Made by a program: the position numbers and the translations under genes. Under the pieces are notes generated by a model that had not been told where the DNA came from, did not search any database, and was given only the letters and a program-made list of their open reading frames with translations. Source: an uncultured Streptococcus sp. (lineage in GTDB: Bacteria > Bacillota > Bacilli > Lactobacillales > Streptococcaceae). From it: a DNA stretch of 14,213 nucleotides. The DNA is taken from NCBI GenBank assembly GCA_934216185.1, contig CAKQBM010000031.1:1-14213 (forward strand). Reading direction: 5' to 3'. Of the stretch, positions 6,730 to 13,792 are shown piece by piece (the stretch's first letter is position 1; each line of letters begins with the position of its first letter).

Positions 6730-6834
6730 ATACTCTTCGAAAATCAAATTCAAACCGCGTCAACGTCGCCTTGCCGTACTCAAGTACAGCCTGCGGCTAG
6801 TTTCCTAGTTTGCTCTTTGATTTTCATTGAGTAT
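6730..6834 (+). repeat. BOX element of A-C form (no boxB) in the cls leader
   Basis: A 105-bp element from ATACTCTTCG to TTGAGTAT. It has the boxA core CGTCAACGTCGCCTTGCCGTAC, fused through the dyad GTACTCAAGTAC to boxC (CCTGCGGCTAGTTTCCTAG). Its ends form an imperfect inverted repeat of about 19 bp. It closely matches the nested copy at 2573-2680. It ends 9 bp before the cls ribosome binding site, so folding of its RNA could affect cls translation (inference). Confidence 0.87.
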
Positions 6835-6854
6835 CAAAATATCAAGGAGGGGAT

Positions 6855-8387
6855 ATGAAATATAGAAAATTTCAATTATTGATGTCCAAGTATGGCTTTA
6901 GTCTTTCGATTATGCTGCTTGAACTTTGTCTTGTTTTTGGTCTCTTTCTTTATTTAGGGCGCATGGCCCCTATTCTATGGGTCATTCTCTTAATCTTTAT
7001 GAGTATGGCGACTATTGTCGCAATTGTCAATCGTTCTATGGCTCCCGAAAGCAAAGTGATGTGGTTAGTGGTAACTTTTGTTCCTGTTATTGGTCCTTTG
7101 CTCTATCTGATGTTTGGAGAAAGGCGATTGTCCAAAAAAGAAATCAAGCAGTTGGACAAACTTGGTTCCATGCATTTTCGGGAGGATAACAGTAAAGCTC
7201 TCCGCCAGAAATTGAAAGAAGAGGATAAGGCGGCTTACGGAGTGATCAAATCTTTGTTAAGTATGGATAGCAATGCCGACGTCTATGATCGAACAGACTC
7301 ACAATTCTTTTCTTCGGGTGAAAGAATGTGGCAACATATGTTGGAAGACCTCAAGAAAGCTGAGAAGTTTATCTTTCTAGAGTACTATATTGTCGAAGAA
7401 GGTCTGATGTGGAATAGCATATTAGATATACTAGAGCAAAAGGCAGCTCAGGGTGTAGAGGTCAAGATGCTCTATGATGATATCGGCTGTATGGCGACTT
7501 TGCCTGGCGACTACACTATTCAGCTTCGTAGTCGAGGAATTGAAGCCCATAAATTTAACAAGGTGATCCCCCGTTTGACGGTGGCTTACAACAATCGGGA
7601 CCATCGTAAAATTCTGGTCATAGATGGTCAGGTAGCTTATACAGGAGGCATTAACTTAGCCGATGAGTACATCAACCATATAGAACGTTTTGGCTACTGG
7701 AAGGACAGTGGGATTCGCTTAGATGGTCCTGGTGTCAAGGCTCTAACCCGTCTCTTTTTGATGACTTGGTACATCAATCGTGGGGAAATCAGCGATTTTG
7801 ACCAGTATCACTTGGAAAACCAGCCTTGTTCTGGCCAAGGTCTCTGCATTCCTTACGGTAGTGGTCCCAAGCCCATCTTCCGTACTCAGGTAGGGAAGAA
7901 AGTTTATCAAAGTTTGATTAATCAGGCTACCGATTCAGTCTATATCACAACCCCCTATTTGATTATTGACTATGATTTAACAGAGAGTATTAAAAACGCG
8001 GCCATGAGGGGTGTTGATATCCGCATTGTGACACCTTTTATTCCGGATAAAAAATTAATCCAACTCATTACAAGAGGGGCCTATCCGGATTTGTTGTCAG
8101 CAGGAGTGAGGATTTTTGAGTATAGTCCAGGCTTCATACATAGTAAACAAATCTTAGTGGATAAGGACTTTGCTGCAGTTGGAACCATTAACTTAGATTA
8201 CAGAAGTTTGCTTCACCACTATGAAAATGCAGTTTTGTTATATAAAACGGAATCAATCACTGAGATTCAAAAAGATTTTCAAGAGATTTTTTCAGCATCG
8301 CAAGAAATTTTCCCTCATACGATTAAAAATAGCTGGTATCAGAAATTGATTAAGGAAATTGCCCAGTTATTCGCCCCTATCTTATAA
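6855..8387 (+). CDS. cls: Cardiolipin synthase (phospholipase D superfamily)
   Basis: A 510-residue membrane enzyme that condenses two phosphatidylglycerol molecules into cardiolipin and glycerol. Two N-terminal hydrophobic helices (about residues 14-34 and 38-58) and the segment ending PVIGPLLYLMFGERR form the PLDc_N domain. Two HxKxxxxD catalytic motifs are intact: HRKILVID starting at His250, followed by the GGINLADEY stretch, and HSKQILVD starting at His429, followed by GTINLDYRS. The length and domain order fit bacterial ClsA-type enzymes. AAGGAGGGG at 6844-6852 gives a strong start. A BOX element lies just upstream and a strong terminator just downstream, so it is likely a single-gene unit. 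Confidence 0.93.
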   Translation: MKYRKFQLLMSKYGFSLSIMLLELCLVFGLFLYLGRMAPILWVILLIFMSMATIVAIVNRSMAPESKVMWLVVTFVPVIGPLLYLMFGERRLSKKEIKQLDKLGSMHFREDNSKALRQKLKEEDKAAYGVIKSLLSMDSNADVYDRTDSQFFSSGERMWQHMLEDLKKAEKFIFLEYYIVEEGLMWNSILDILEQKAAQGVEVKMLYDDIGCMATLPGDYTIQLRSRGIEAHKFNKVIPRLTVAYNNRDHRKILVIDGQVAYTGGINLADEYINHIERFGYWKDSGIRLDGPGVKALTRLFLMTWYINRGEISDFDQYHLENQPCSGQGLCIPYGSGPKPIFRTQVGKKVYQSLINQATDSVYITTPYLIIDYDLTESIKNAAMRGVDIRIVTPFIPDKKLIQLITRGAYPDLLSAGVRIFEYSPGFIHSKQILVDKDFAAVGTINLDYRSLLHHYENAVLLYKTESITEIQKDFQEIFSASQEIFPHTIKNSWYQKLIKEIAQLFAPIL

Positions 8388-8393
8388 GAAATC

Positions 8394-8428
8394 TAGGACT
8401 GAGGACACAAACCAGTCCTATTTTTCTT
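8394..8428 (+). terminator. Terminator of cls
   Basis: Stem TAGGACTG (8394-8401) with CAGTCCTA (8413-8420), perfect 8 bp, followed by TTTTTCTT. It insulates cls from the competence promoter that begins 7 bp later. Confidence 0.85.
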
Positions 8429-8434
8429 ACCTTT

Positions 8435-8442
8435 TACGAATA
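8435..8442 (+). promoter_or_regulatory. cin-box (SigX/ComX late competence promoter)
   Basis: TACGAATA is an exact match to the streptococcal combox/cin-box, recognised by the competence sigma factor SigX (ComX), and it is preceded by a T-rich stretch as at known late competence genes. It is placed 19 bp before the start codon of the 47-codon ORF at 8462, which leaves a very short leader. Confidence 0.85.
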
Positions 8443-8461
8443 AGAAGATGTAGGAGGAAAG

Positions 8462-8605
8462 ATGCTGACTCAGAAAGAATTAAACTATATCACGACATTT
8501 AAACAGACACATTTACACCGATTTCGGGAAATTGAAATCTTTGTGAAACTATGCAAAAAATCACTCAAACAGCCATCGCAAGCTGACAATCCTAGGACTT
8601 TTTGA
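8462..8605 (+). CDS. 47-residue competence-induced small protein (putative)
   Basis: ATG at 8462 is preceded by a perfect AGGAGG (8452-8457), and the ORF ends with TGA at 8603-8605. The product starts MLTQKELNYITTFKQTHLHR and ends ADNPRTF. It is basic (about nine Lys/Arg against four Asp/Glu), has one Cys (31), and has no signal peptide or membrane segment. I do not recognise a domain. The cin-box directly upstream makes it the first gene of a SigX-dependent unit. From memory, pneumococcal competence transcriptome studies list a late locus, ccs4, at about this place between cls and nrdD; I cannot say whether that name belongs to this ORF or to the membrane protein. It could also be a leader ORF or a remnant of a longer gene. 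Confidence 0.7.
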   Translation: MLTQKELNYITTFKQTHLHRFREIEIFVKLCKKSLKQPSQADNPRTF

Positions 8606-8611
8606 TATACT
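8583..8611 (+). promoter_or_regulatory. Housekeeping promoter of the membrane protein, inside the small ORF
   Basis: CTGACA at 8583-8588, a 17-bp spacer and TATACT at 8606-8611 with TGA in the extended -10 position. The TGA is also the stop codon of the 47-codon ORF. The site lies 30 bp before the start of the membrane protein gene. Confidence 0.68.
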
Positions 8612-8641
8612 AAGACAGATAAATTGAATAGGAGAAACGAT

Positions 8642-10180
8642 ATGAGTGTGTATGGTAGAGTAGAAGAAGTTCATCAGGAGAATCGTGAACCTCTAGAATA
8701 CCAAATCGAACAAGAATCGCATCATCGTGAATCAAGTCGTCTTCCTTTGGTAAAAATTTTACTATGGAGTACGCTTGTAACAGGAATAACTCTAGGAGTA
8801 CCGCTATTACTCGATTTAATGAGTGCACAAGAAGTGCAGGATTTTTATACAGGTTGGGCGCTTCATCAGACAGGGAAAATTTACAGCGACTATTATGGAA
8901 GTCAAGGCTTGCTTTATTATTTGCTGACTTACGTGACTCAGGGCGGATTTTTCTTTGCCATTTTTGAGTGGTTAGCCTTGGTAGCAGGAGGATTTTTCCT
9001 ATTTCGATCGGCGGACACTTTGACAGAGCAAGGAGACCAAGCTGGACAAGTGGTGACTATTTTTTATATGCTAGTTACAGGTCTTGCTTTTGGTGGAGGT
9101 TATGCGACTCTTTTAGCGCTTCCCTTCTTATTCGCGGCCTTTAGTTTAGTTGCGGCTTATCTAAGCAATCCAAGCAATGATAAGGGATTTGTACGGATTG
9201 GGCTGGCTTTGGCAGGCGGATTTTTCTTTGCTCCCTTGGCATCGCTCCTGTTTATTGCTGTAGTGAGTTTAGGCTTGTTGGTCTTTAACCTTGGGCATAG
9301 ACGTTTTGTACATGGCTTTTATCAGTTTCTTGCAGTGGCTTTAGGTTTTTCACTTGTCTTTTATCCAACTGCCTACTATAGTGTTGCAACAGGAAGTTTT
9401 GGGGATGCCATTAGTGGAATTTTGTATCCAATTCATTCTATTCGTTTGGTTTCTGTTTCGGCATTGTTAGAAAATGTTTTGTTTTATGGGTTGTTGGCTC
9501 TTGGTATGGGAGTTTTGGTTTTTGTCTTTTTAGGTCTCTTTCAATCTAAATCCTCTAAACTATATGTCATCTCAGTGCCTGCGAGTTTGTTCCTGATTTT
9601 AGGTTTGATAGTGATTTTCTTTACACAGGATCCTCTACAGGCCTCCCGTTTGATGCTCATTTTGCCTGTCTTTCTTCTGCTTTTAGTGTCCAATATCAAG
9701 GGGAAACAGAGTGGTCGTAGCGTTAGAAGAAGACGCAGAGAAGAGCCTGTTAGTCTCTGGCATCTCTATACTAAGGGGAATCTTTACCTACCGATTTTAA
9801 CTTTGTTATATCTTTTGGCTGTTCCTTTTTTGATGAGGTTTGTCCTTTATCCAGTACCTTATCAAGAACGTGATCGTCTTGCTGATTTGGTGAAAGAGGA
9901 GACAAGTAGGGAAGATGCTATCTATGCATGGGATGATACTGCAACTCTTTATCGTAAGAGTGAGCGCTTGTCGCCATCGGCTATTTTGTCCCCGTTGCAC
10001 TATACAGCAACTGAGGAAAATCGGAATAAGCTACTCAATGACTTGAAAGAAAATCAACCTAAGGTGATTGTGGTGAATGATAAGGTGGCGCTCTGGTCTG
10101 AAGTAGAAACACTTTTGAAAGAAAATTACCAACAAGTAAAGACCGATTACTCAGAGTTTAAAGTTTATAAAACCAAATAA
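8642..10180 (+). CDS. Polytopic membrane protein, GT-C glycosyltransferase-like
   Basis: A 512-residue protein with a polar N-terminus (1-35), then about ten hydrophobic segments starting near 36-59. Just after the first helix comes an outside loop with acids (AQEVQDFYTGW: Glu64, Asp67) and KIYSDYYGSQGLLYYLL (79-95). This arrangement resembles the first extracellular loop of GT-C enzymes (PMT/ArnT type) that use lipid-linked sugars. A short basic loop RSVRRRRREE lies near 358-368. The last ~103 residues are soluble (REDAIYAWDD ... KVIVVNDKVALW), as in the C-terminal part of GT39-like proteins. Function is inferred from this architecture only. I chose the ATG at 8642 because AGGAG at 8630-8634 is well spaced; the TTG at 8624 lies upstream of that site. 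It is served by its own promoter and probably by the cin-box. Confidence 0.82.
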   Translation: MSVYGRVEEVHQENREPLEYQIEQESHHRESSRLPLVKILLWSTLVTGITLGVPLLLDLMSAQEVQDFYTGWALHQTGKIYSDYYGSQGLLYYLLTYVTQGGFFFAIFEWLALVAGGFFLFRSADTLTEQGDQAGQVVTIFYMLVTGLAFGGGYATLLALPFLFAAFSLVAAYLSNPSNDKGFVRIGLALAGGFFFAPLASLLFIAVVSLGLLVFNLGHRRFVHGFYQFLAVALGFSLVFYPTAYYSVATGSFGDAISGILYPIHSIRLVSVSALLENVLFYGLLALGMGVLVFVFLGLFQSKSSKLYVISVPASLFLILGLIVIFFTQDPLQASRLMLILPVFLLLLVSNIKGKQSGRSVRRRRREEPVSLWHLYTKGNLYLPILTLLYLLAVPFLMRFVLYPVPYQERDRLADLVKEETSREDAIYAWDDTATLYRKSERLSPSAILSPLHYTATEENRNKLLNDLKENQPKVIVVNDKVALWSEVETLLKENYQQVKTDYSEFKVYKTK

Positions 10181-10183
10181 TAA

Positions 10184-10199
10184 AATCAATATCTTGTGT
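10184..10199 (+). promoter_or_regulatory. NrdR-box-like operator 1 of nrdD
   Basis: AATCAATATCTTGTGT agrees with the NrdR box consensus (acaCwAtATaTwGtgt) at 12 of 16 positions. Its centre is 41 bp from box 2, about four helical turns, as expected for cooperatively bound NrdR pairs. Confidence 0.7.
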
Positions 10200-10224
10200 A
10201 TTTTTAAAAATTTTAGGATTTTTA

Positions 10225-10240
10225 ACACAAGATATTGATT
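10225..10240 (+). promoter_or_regulatory. NrdR-box-like operator 2, overlapping the nrdD -35
   Basis: ACACAAGATATTGATT agrees with the NrdR box consensus at 13 of 16 positions, is the inverted copy of box 1, and covers the -35 hexamer of the nrdD promoter (10235-10240). Confidence 0.72.
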
Positions 10241-10262
10241 TTTCTTTTTAGAGTGGTATAAT
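10235..10262 (+). promoter_or_regulatory. Promoter of nrdD
   Basis: TTGATT at 10235-10240, a 16-bp spacer and TATAAT at 10257-10262 with the TGG extension at 10254-10256. The -35 lies within NrdR box 2, so bound repressor would block RNA polymerase. Confidence 0.78.
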
Positions 10263-10299
10263 ACTTTTTAGAAAGAACATTTTAGAAAAGAGCATGCAT

Positions 10300-12507
10300 A
10301 TGATTGCACTAGAAGAAAAAATTACAATTTTGCCAACTCTCTTCGTCGAGAAACGAGATGGAAGACGTGTTGTATTTGATGTGGACAAGATTGATAAAGC
10401 TCTCCACAAGGCGGCAGACAAGGTTATGGACGTGACACCCTTAGTCGAAAAACGCCTCAATGCTCTGACTGAGCGAATTGTCACAGAAATTCATAGTCGC
10501 TTTCCACAGGGAGTTAAGATTTACGAAATTCAGAATATCGTAGAACATGAACTCCTTGAAGCCAAAGAATATGCTCTGGCTGAGGAGTATATCACTTATC
10601 GGACACAAAGGGATTTTGAGCGCTCAAAAGCGACGGATATCAACTTTAGTATTCATAAACTTCTCAACAAAGACCAGACAGTTGTCAATGAAAATGCCAA
10701 TAAAGACAGCGATGTCTTTAACACCCAGCGTGATTTGACAGCAGGGATTGTTGGGAAATCAATCGGACTACAAATGCTCCCTAAGCACGTAGCCAATGCT
10801 CATCAAAAGGGGGATATCCATTATCACGATTTGGACTACAGCCCCTACACCCCTATGACCAACTGCTGTTTGATTGATTTCAAGGGTATGTTGGCAAATG
10901 GTTTTAAGATTGGAAATGCAGAGGTAGAGAGTCCCAAGTCTATCCAGACTGCGACAGCACAGATTTCTCAAATCATTGCCAACGTTGCTTCTAGCCAGTA
11001 TGGAGGCTGTTCAGCTGACCGTATCGATGAAGTTTTGGCGCCTTATGCAGAGAAGAATTACCAAAAACACCTCAAAGATGCGGAAGAGTGGGTCTTGCCT
11101 GAAAAACGGGAAGATTATGCCTGGAAGAAAACGCAAAAAGACATCTACGATGCCATGCAATCTCTTGAGTATGAAATCAATACTCTCTTCACTTCAAATG
11201 GCCAAACACCCTTTACTTCACTAGGTTTTGGTCTAGGGATTAGTCGTTTTGAGAGGGAAATTCAAAAGGCTATTTTAAACATTCGTATCAATGGGCTTGG
11301 TTCAGAACACCGTACAGCCATCTTCCCAAAACTTATCTTCACGCTTAAAAGAGGCCTTAACTTAGAGGAAGGAACTCCAAACTATGACATCAAACAGTTG
11401 GCACTTGAGTGTGCAACCAAACGGATGTACCCAGACGTCTTGTCTTATGATAAGATTGTTGACTTGACAGGTTCCTTTAAGGTGCCTATGGGGTGCCGTT
11501 CTTTCCTCCAAGGATGGAAGGATGAGAATGGCATAGAAGTCAATTCAGGTCGGATGAATCTAGGTGTTGTGACGGTTAATCTGCCTCGTATTGCTCTTGA
11601 GTCTGAAGGTGATATGAATAAGTTCTGGGAAATCTTCAATGAGCGGATGAATATCGCTGAAGATGCTCTGGTTTACCGTGTCGAACGAACCAAGGAAGCA
11701 ACACCAGCCAATGCTCCCATCCTTTATCAGTACGGTGCTTTTGGCCATCGTCTGGGTAAAGAAGAAAGTGTTGACCAGCTCTTTAAGAATCGTCGTGCAA
11801 CTGTTTCGTTGGGTTACATCGGTTTGTACGAAGTGGCTACTGTCTTCTTTGGAAATAGTTGGGAACACAATCCAGAAGCTAAGGAATTCACGCTGGATAT
11901 CATTCGTGATATGAAACGCCGTGTAGAAGAGTGGTCAGACCAATATGGTTACCATTTCTCTATCTACTCAACACCGTCTGAAAGTTTGACAGATCGTTTC
12001 TGTCGACTAGATACAGAGAAGTTCGGCTCTATTCCTGATATCACAGACAAGGAATACTACACCAATTCTTTCCACTACGATGTTCGTAAAAATCCAACCC
12101 CGTTTGAAAAATTGGACTTTGAGAAAGTCTATCCAGAAGCAGGTGCGTCAGGTGGTTTTATCCATTATTGTGAGTATCCAGTCCTTCAGCAAAATCCAAA
12201 GGCCTTGGAAGCTGTCTGGGACTATGCCTATGACCGTGTGGGCTATCTTGGGACCAATACTCCCATAGACCGTTGCTACAAGTGTGATTTTGAGGGGGAT
12301 TTTGAACCAACTGAGAGAGGATTTGCTTGTCCTAACTGTGGTAATAGTGACCCTAAAACGGTGGATGTGGTCAAACGAACTTGTGGCTATCTAGGTAATC
12401 CTCAAGCAAGACCTATGGTCAATGGTCGTCACAAGGAAATCGCTGCGCGTGTCAAACACATGAATGGCTCAACGATTAAAATAGCTGGCCATCAAGTAAC
12501 AAATTAG
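10300..12507 (+). CDS. nrdD: Anaerobic (class III) ribonucleoside-triphosphate reductase
   Basis: A 735-residue glycyl radical enzyme that reduces ribonucleoside triphosphates to deoxyribonucleotides without oxygen, in the cytoplasm. Residues ~10-105 are an ATP-cone regulatory domain (VEKRDGRRVVFDVDKIDKAL). The catalytic core has the cysteine-bearing segments TNCCLIDFKG and PMGCRSFL. A zinc ribbon near the C-terminus has two Cys pairs (CYKC ... CPNC). The glycyl radical loop RTCGYLG places the radical Gly at about residue 696. ATG at 10294 is possible in the same frame (two more residues), but 10300 is better spaced from AAAAGAG (10286-10292). The activase NrdG is encoded downstream. Regulation by NrdR is indicated by the two upstream operators. 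Confidence 0.96.
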   Translation: MIALEEKITILPTLFVEKRDGRRVVFDVDKIDKALHKAADKVMDVTPLVEKRLNALTERIVTEIHSRFPQGVKIYEIQNIVEHELLEAKEYALAEEYITYRTQRDFERSKATDINFSIHKLLNKDQTVVNENANKDSDVFNTQRDLTAGIVGKSIGLQMLPKHVANAHQKGDIHYHDLDYSPYTPMTNCCLIDFKGMLANGFKIGNAEVESPKSIQTATAQISQIIANVASSQYGGCSADRIDEVLAPYAEKNYQKHLKDAEEWVLPEKREDYAWKKTQKDIYDAMQSLEYEINTLFTSNGQTPFTSLGFGLGISRFEREIQKAILNIRINGLGSEHRTAIFPKLIFTLKRGLNLEEGTPNYDIKQLALECATKRMYPDVLSYDKIVDLTGSFKVPMGCRSFLQGWKDENGIEVNSGRMNLGVVTVNLPRIALESEGDMNKFWEIFNERMNIAEDALVYRVERTKEATPANAPILYQYGAFGHRLGKEESVDQLFKNRRATVSLGYIGLYEVATVFFGNSWEHNPEAKEFTLDIIRDMKRRVEEWSDQYGYHFSIYSTPSESLTDRFCRLDTEKFGSIPDITDKEYYTNSFHYDVRKNPTPFEKLDFEKVYPEAGASGGFIHYCEYPVLQQNPKALEAVWDYAYDRVGYLGTNTPIDRCYKCDFEGDFEPTERGFACPNCGNSDPKTVDVVKRTCGYLGNPQARPMVNGRHKEIAARVKHMNGSTIKIAGHQVTN

Positions 12508-12518
12508 AAAGAAATGAA

Positions 12519-12659
12519 ATGGGAAAATATCAATTAGACGATAAGGGGCGCGCACAAGTGACCCGTTATCACGAGAAACACTCTAAAGGTGGAGTTGGTA
12601 AGAAAGAACGCTTGCTCAACCTCAGAGAACAATTTTTAAACAAGAATAAGAAAAAATAA
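12519..12659 (+). CDS. Small basic protein downstream of nrdD (46 residues)
   Basis: The ORF starts 11 bp after the nrdD stop codon and runs to TAA at 12657-12659. It encodes MGKYQLDDKGRAQVTRYHEK, then HSKGGVGKKERLLNLREQFL and a Lys-rich tail. There is no signal peptide or membrane helix; it is strongly basic and probably cytoplasmic. I recall a short hypothetical protein at this place in streptococcal genomes, but know no function. The start has only a weak AGAAAGAAA ribosome binding site. The terminator follows at once, so it would be co-transcribed with nrdD. A role with the reductase is inference from position only. Confidence 0.72.
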   Translation: MGKYQLDDKGRAQVTRYHEKHSKGGVGKKERLLNLREQFLNKNKKK

Positions 12660-12686
12660 AAGTGAGAGTCAACTCTCGCTTTTCTC
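12659..12686 (+). terminator. Terminator after nrdD and the small ORF
   Basis: Stem AGTGAGAG (12661-12668) with CTCTCGCT (12673-12680), one wobble, TCAA loop, A-run before and TTTCTCTT after. It separates nrdD from the GNAT/nrdG genes, though readthrough is likely because I see no clear promoter in the 17 bp before the next gene. Confidence 0.75.
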
Positions 12687-12702
12687 TTAGTGGGAGGTAA
12701 GG

Positions 12703-13209
12703 ATGGAACTACGCAGACCAAGACTAGCAGATAAGAAAGCTATTATAGACATGATGGAGGAATTTGAAAAATATCAGTCGCCTCACGATGGTGGTTTCTG
12801 GGATACAGAGAATTTTGTGTATGAAGAGTGGTTGGAAACAAATATGCAAAAAGAGATGGGTATAAACTTGCCTGAAAATCGCGTTCCATCGATACAGTTC
12901 GTATTGTTTGGTGAATCAGGTCGTGCTCTAGGGTTTTTAAACTTGAGATTGAGACTGAATGAGGGACTGCTGAATTATGCTGGCCACATTGGCTACTCCA
13001 TTCGTCCATCAGAAAGAGGCAAAGGTTATGCTAAGGAAACTCTCCGACAAGGTTTACAACTGGCTAAGGAAAAGAACATCAAGAAAGCTCTTGTGACCTG
13101 TAGTGTGAATAATCCTGCTAGTAGAGCAGTCATTTTAGCAAATGGTGGGCTCCTTGAGGATGTTCGTAATGGAGTCGAGCGTTATTGGATAGAGGTTGCG
13201 AATGAATAA
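12703..13209 (+). CDS. GNAT family N-acetyltransferase
   Basis: A 168-residue protein of the GNAT superfamily, which transfers an acetyl group from acetyl-CoA to an amine. Motif A is visible at IGYSIRPSERGKGYAKETL (about residues 101-119), with the ERGKGYA pyrophosphate-binding loop. Motif B follows at the ALVTCSVNNPASRAVILANGG stretch with the typical Asn/Ser-Arg pattern, close to RimJ/RimL-like members. The substrate is unknown. GGGAGG at 12691-12696 marks the start. It lies between nrdD and nrdG and overlaps nrdG by 8 bp, which suggests coupled translation with the activase; this order is common in streptococci as I recall. Confidence 0.9.
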   Translation: MELRRPRLADKKAIIDMMEEFEKYQSPHDGGFWDTENFVYEEWLETNMQKEMGINLPENRVPSIQFVLFGESGRALGFLNLRLRLNEGLLNYAGHIGYSIRPSERGKGYAKETLRQGLQLAKEKNIKKALVTCSVNNPASRAVILANGGLLEDVRNGVERYWIEVANE

Positions 13210-13792
13210 TCCAAAACCACAAGAATGGAAAAGCGAGGAACTTAGTCAAGGCCGTATCATTGACTACAAGGCCTTTAACTTTGTGGACGGCGAAGGCGTG
13301 CGCAACTCTCTCTATGTATCGGGTTGTATGTTTCATTGCGAGGGGTGCTATAATGTTGCGACTTGGTCTTTTAATGCTGGCATTCCCTATACCGCAGAAT
13401 TAGAAGAACAAATCATGGCAGATCTTGCTCAACCTTATGTTCAAGGCTTGACCTTGCTGGGAGGGGAGCCCTTTCTCAATACGGGTATTCTCTTGCCACT
13501 CGTGAAACGTATCCGGAAGGAATTGCCAGAAAAAGATATCTGGTCCTGGACGGGCTACACTTGGGAAGAAATGATGCTGGAGACACCAGATAAACTGGAA
13601 CTCTTATCACTAATTGACATTCTTGTAGACGGACGGTATGACCGAACTAAGCGTAATCTCATGCTTCAGTTTCGAGGTTCGTTCAATCAACGAATTATCG
13701 ATGTGCAAAAATCCCTCAAAAGTGGACAAGTAGTGATTTGGGACAAGCTCAATGACGGAAAAGAAAGCTATGAGCAGGTGAAGAGAGAATGA
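13202..13792 (+). CDS. nrdG: Anaerobic ribonucleotide reductase activating protein (radical SAM)
   Basis: A 196-residue radical SAM activase that installs the glycyl radical on NrdD using S-adenosylmethionine and a [4Fe-4S] cluster. The cluster motif CX3CX2C is seen in SGCMFHCEGCYN near residues 40-47. FNFVDGEGVRNSLYVSGC before it and TLLGGEPFLN (the GGE motif for SAM) after it are typical. DILVDGRYD is a conserved NrdG block. I chose the ATG at 13202; an upstream TTG at 13196 is in frame but lacks better spacing to GAGG. It overlaps the GNAT gene by 8 bp and the next gene by 4 bp (ATGA), showing a coupled operon. Confidence 0.94.
   Translation: MNNPKPQEWKSEELSQGRIIDYKAFNFVDGEGVRNSLYVSGCMFHCEGCYNVATWSFNAGIPYTAELEEQIMADLAQPYVQGLTLLGGEPFLNTGILLPLVKRIRKELPEKDIWSWTGYTWEEMMLETPDKLELLSLIDILVDGRYDRTKRNLMLQFRGSFNQRIIDVQKSLKSGQVVIWDKLNDGKESYEQVKRE

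Larger units (their letters stand above)
10182..10249 (+). terminator. Long inverted repeat, likely terminator of the membrane protein gene
   Basis: A perfect 18-bp stem pairs 10182-10199 with 10225-10242 around a 25-base A/T-rich loop and is followed by a T-rich tail (TTTCTTTTT). It starts 1 bp after the stop codon. The same arms are the two NrdR-like operator boxes, so the element appears to serve two purposes. Confidence 0.65.

Noticed and set aside
8624..8641. TTG start for the GT-C-like membrane protein
   Set aside because: The TTG lies upstream of the AGGAG at 8630-8634, which is correctly spaced for the ATG at 8642.
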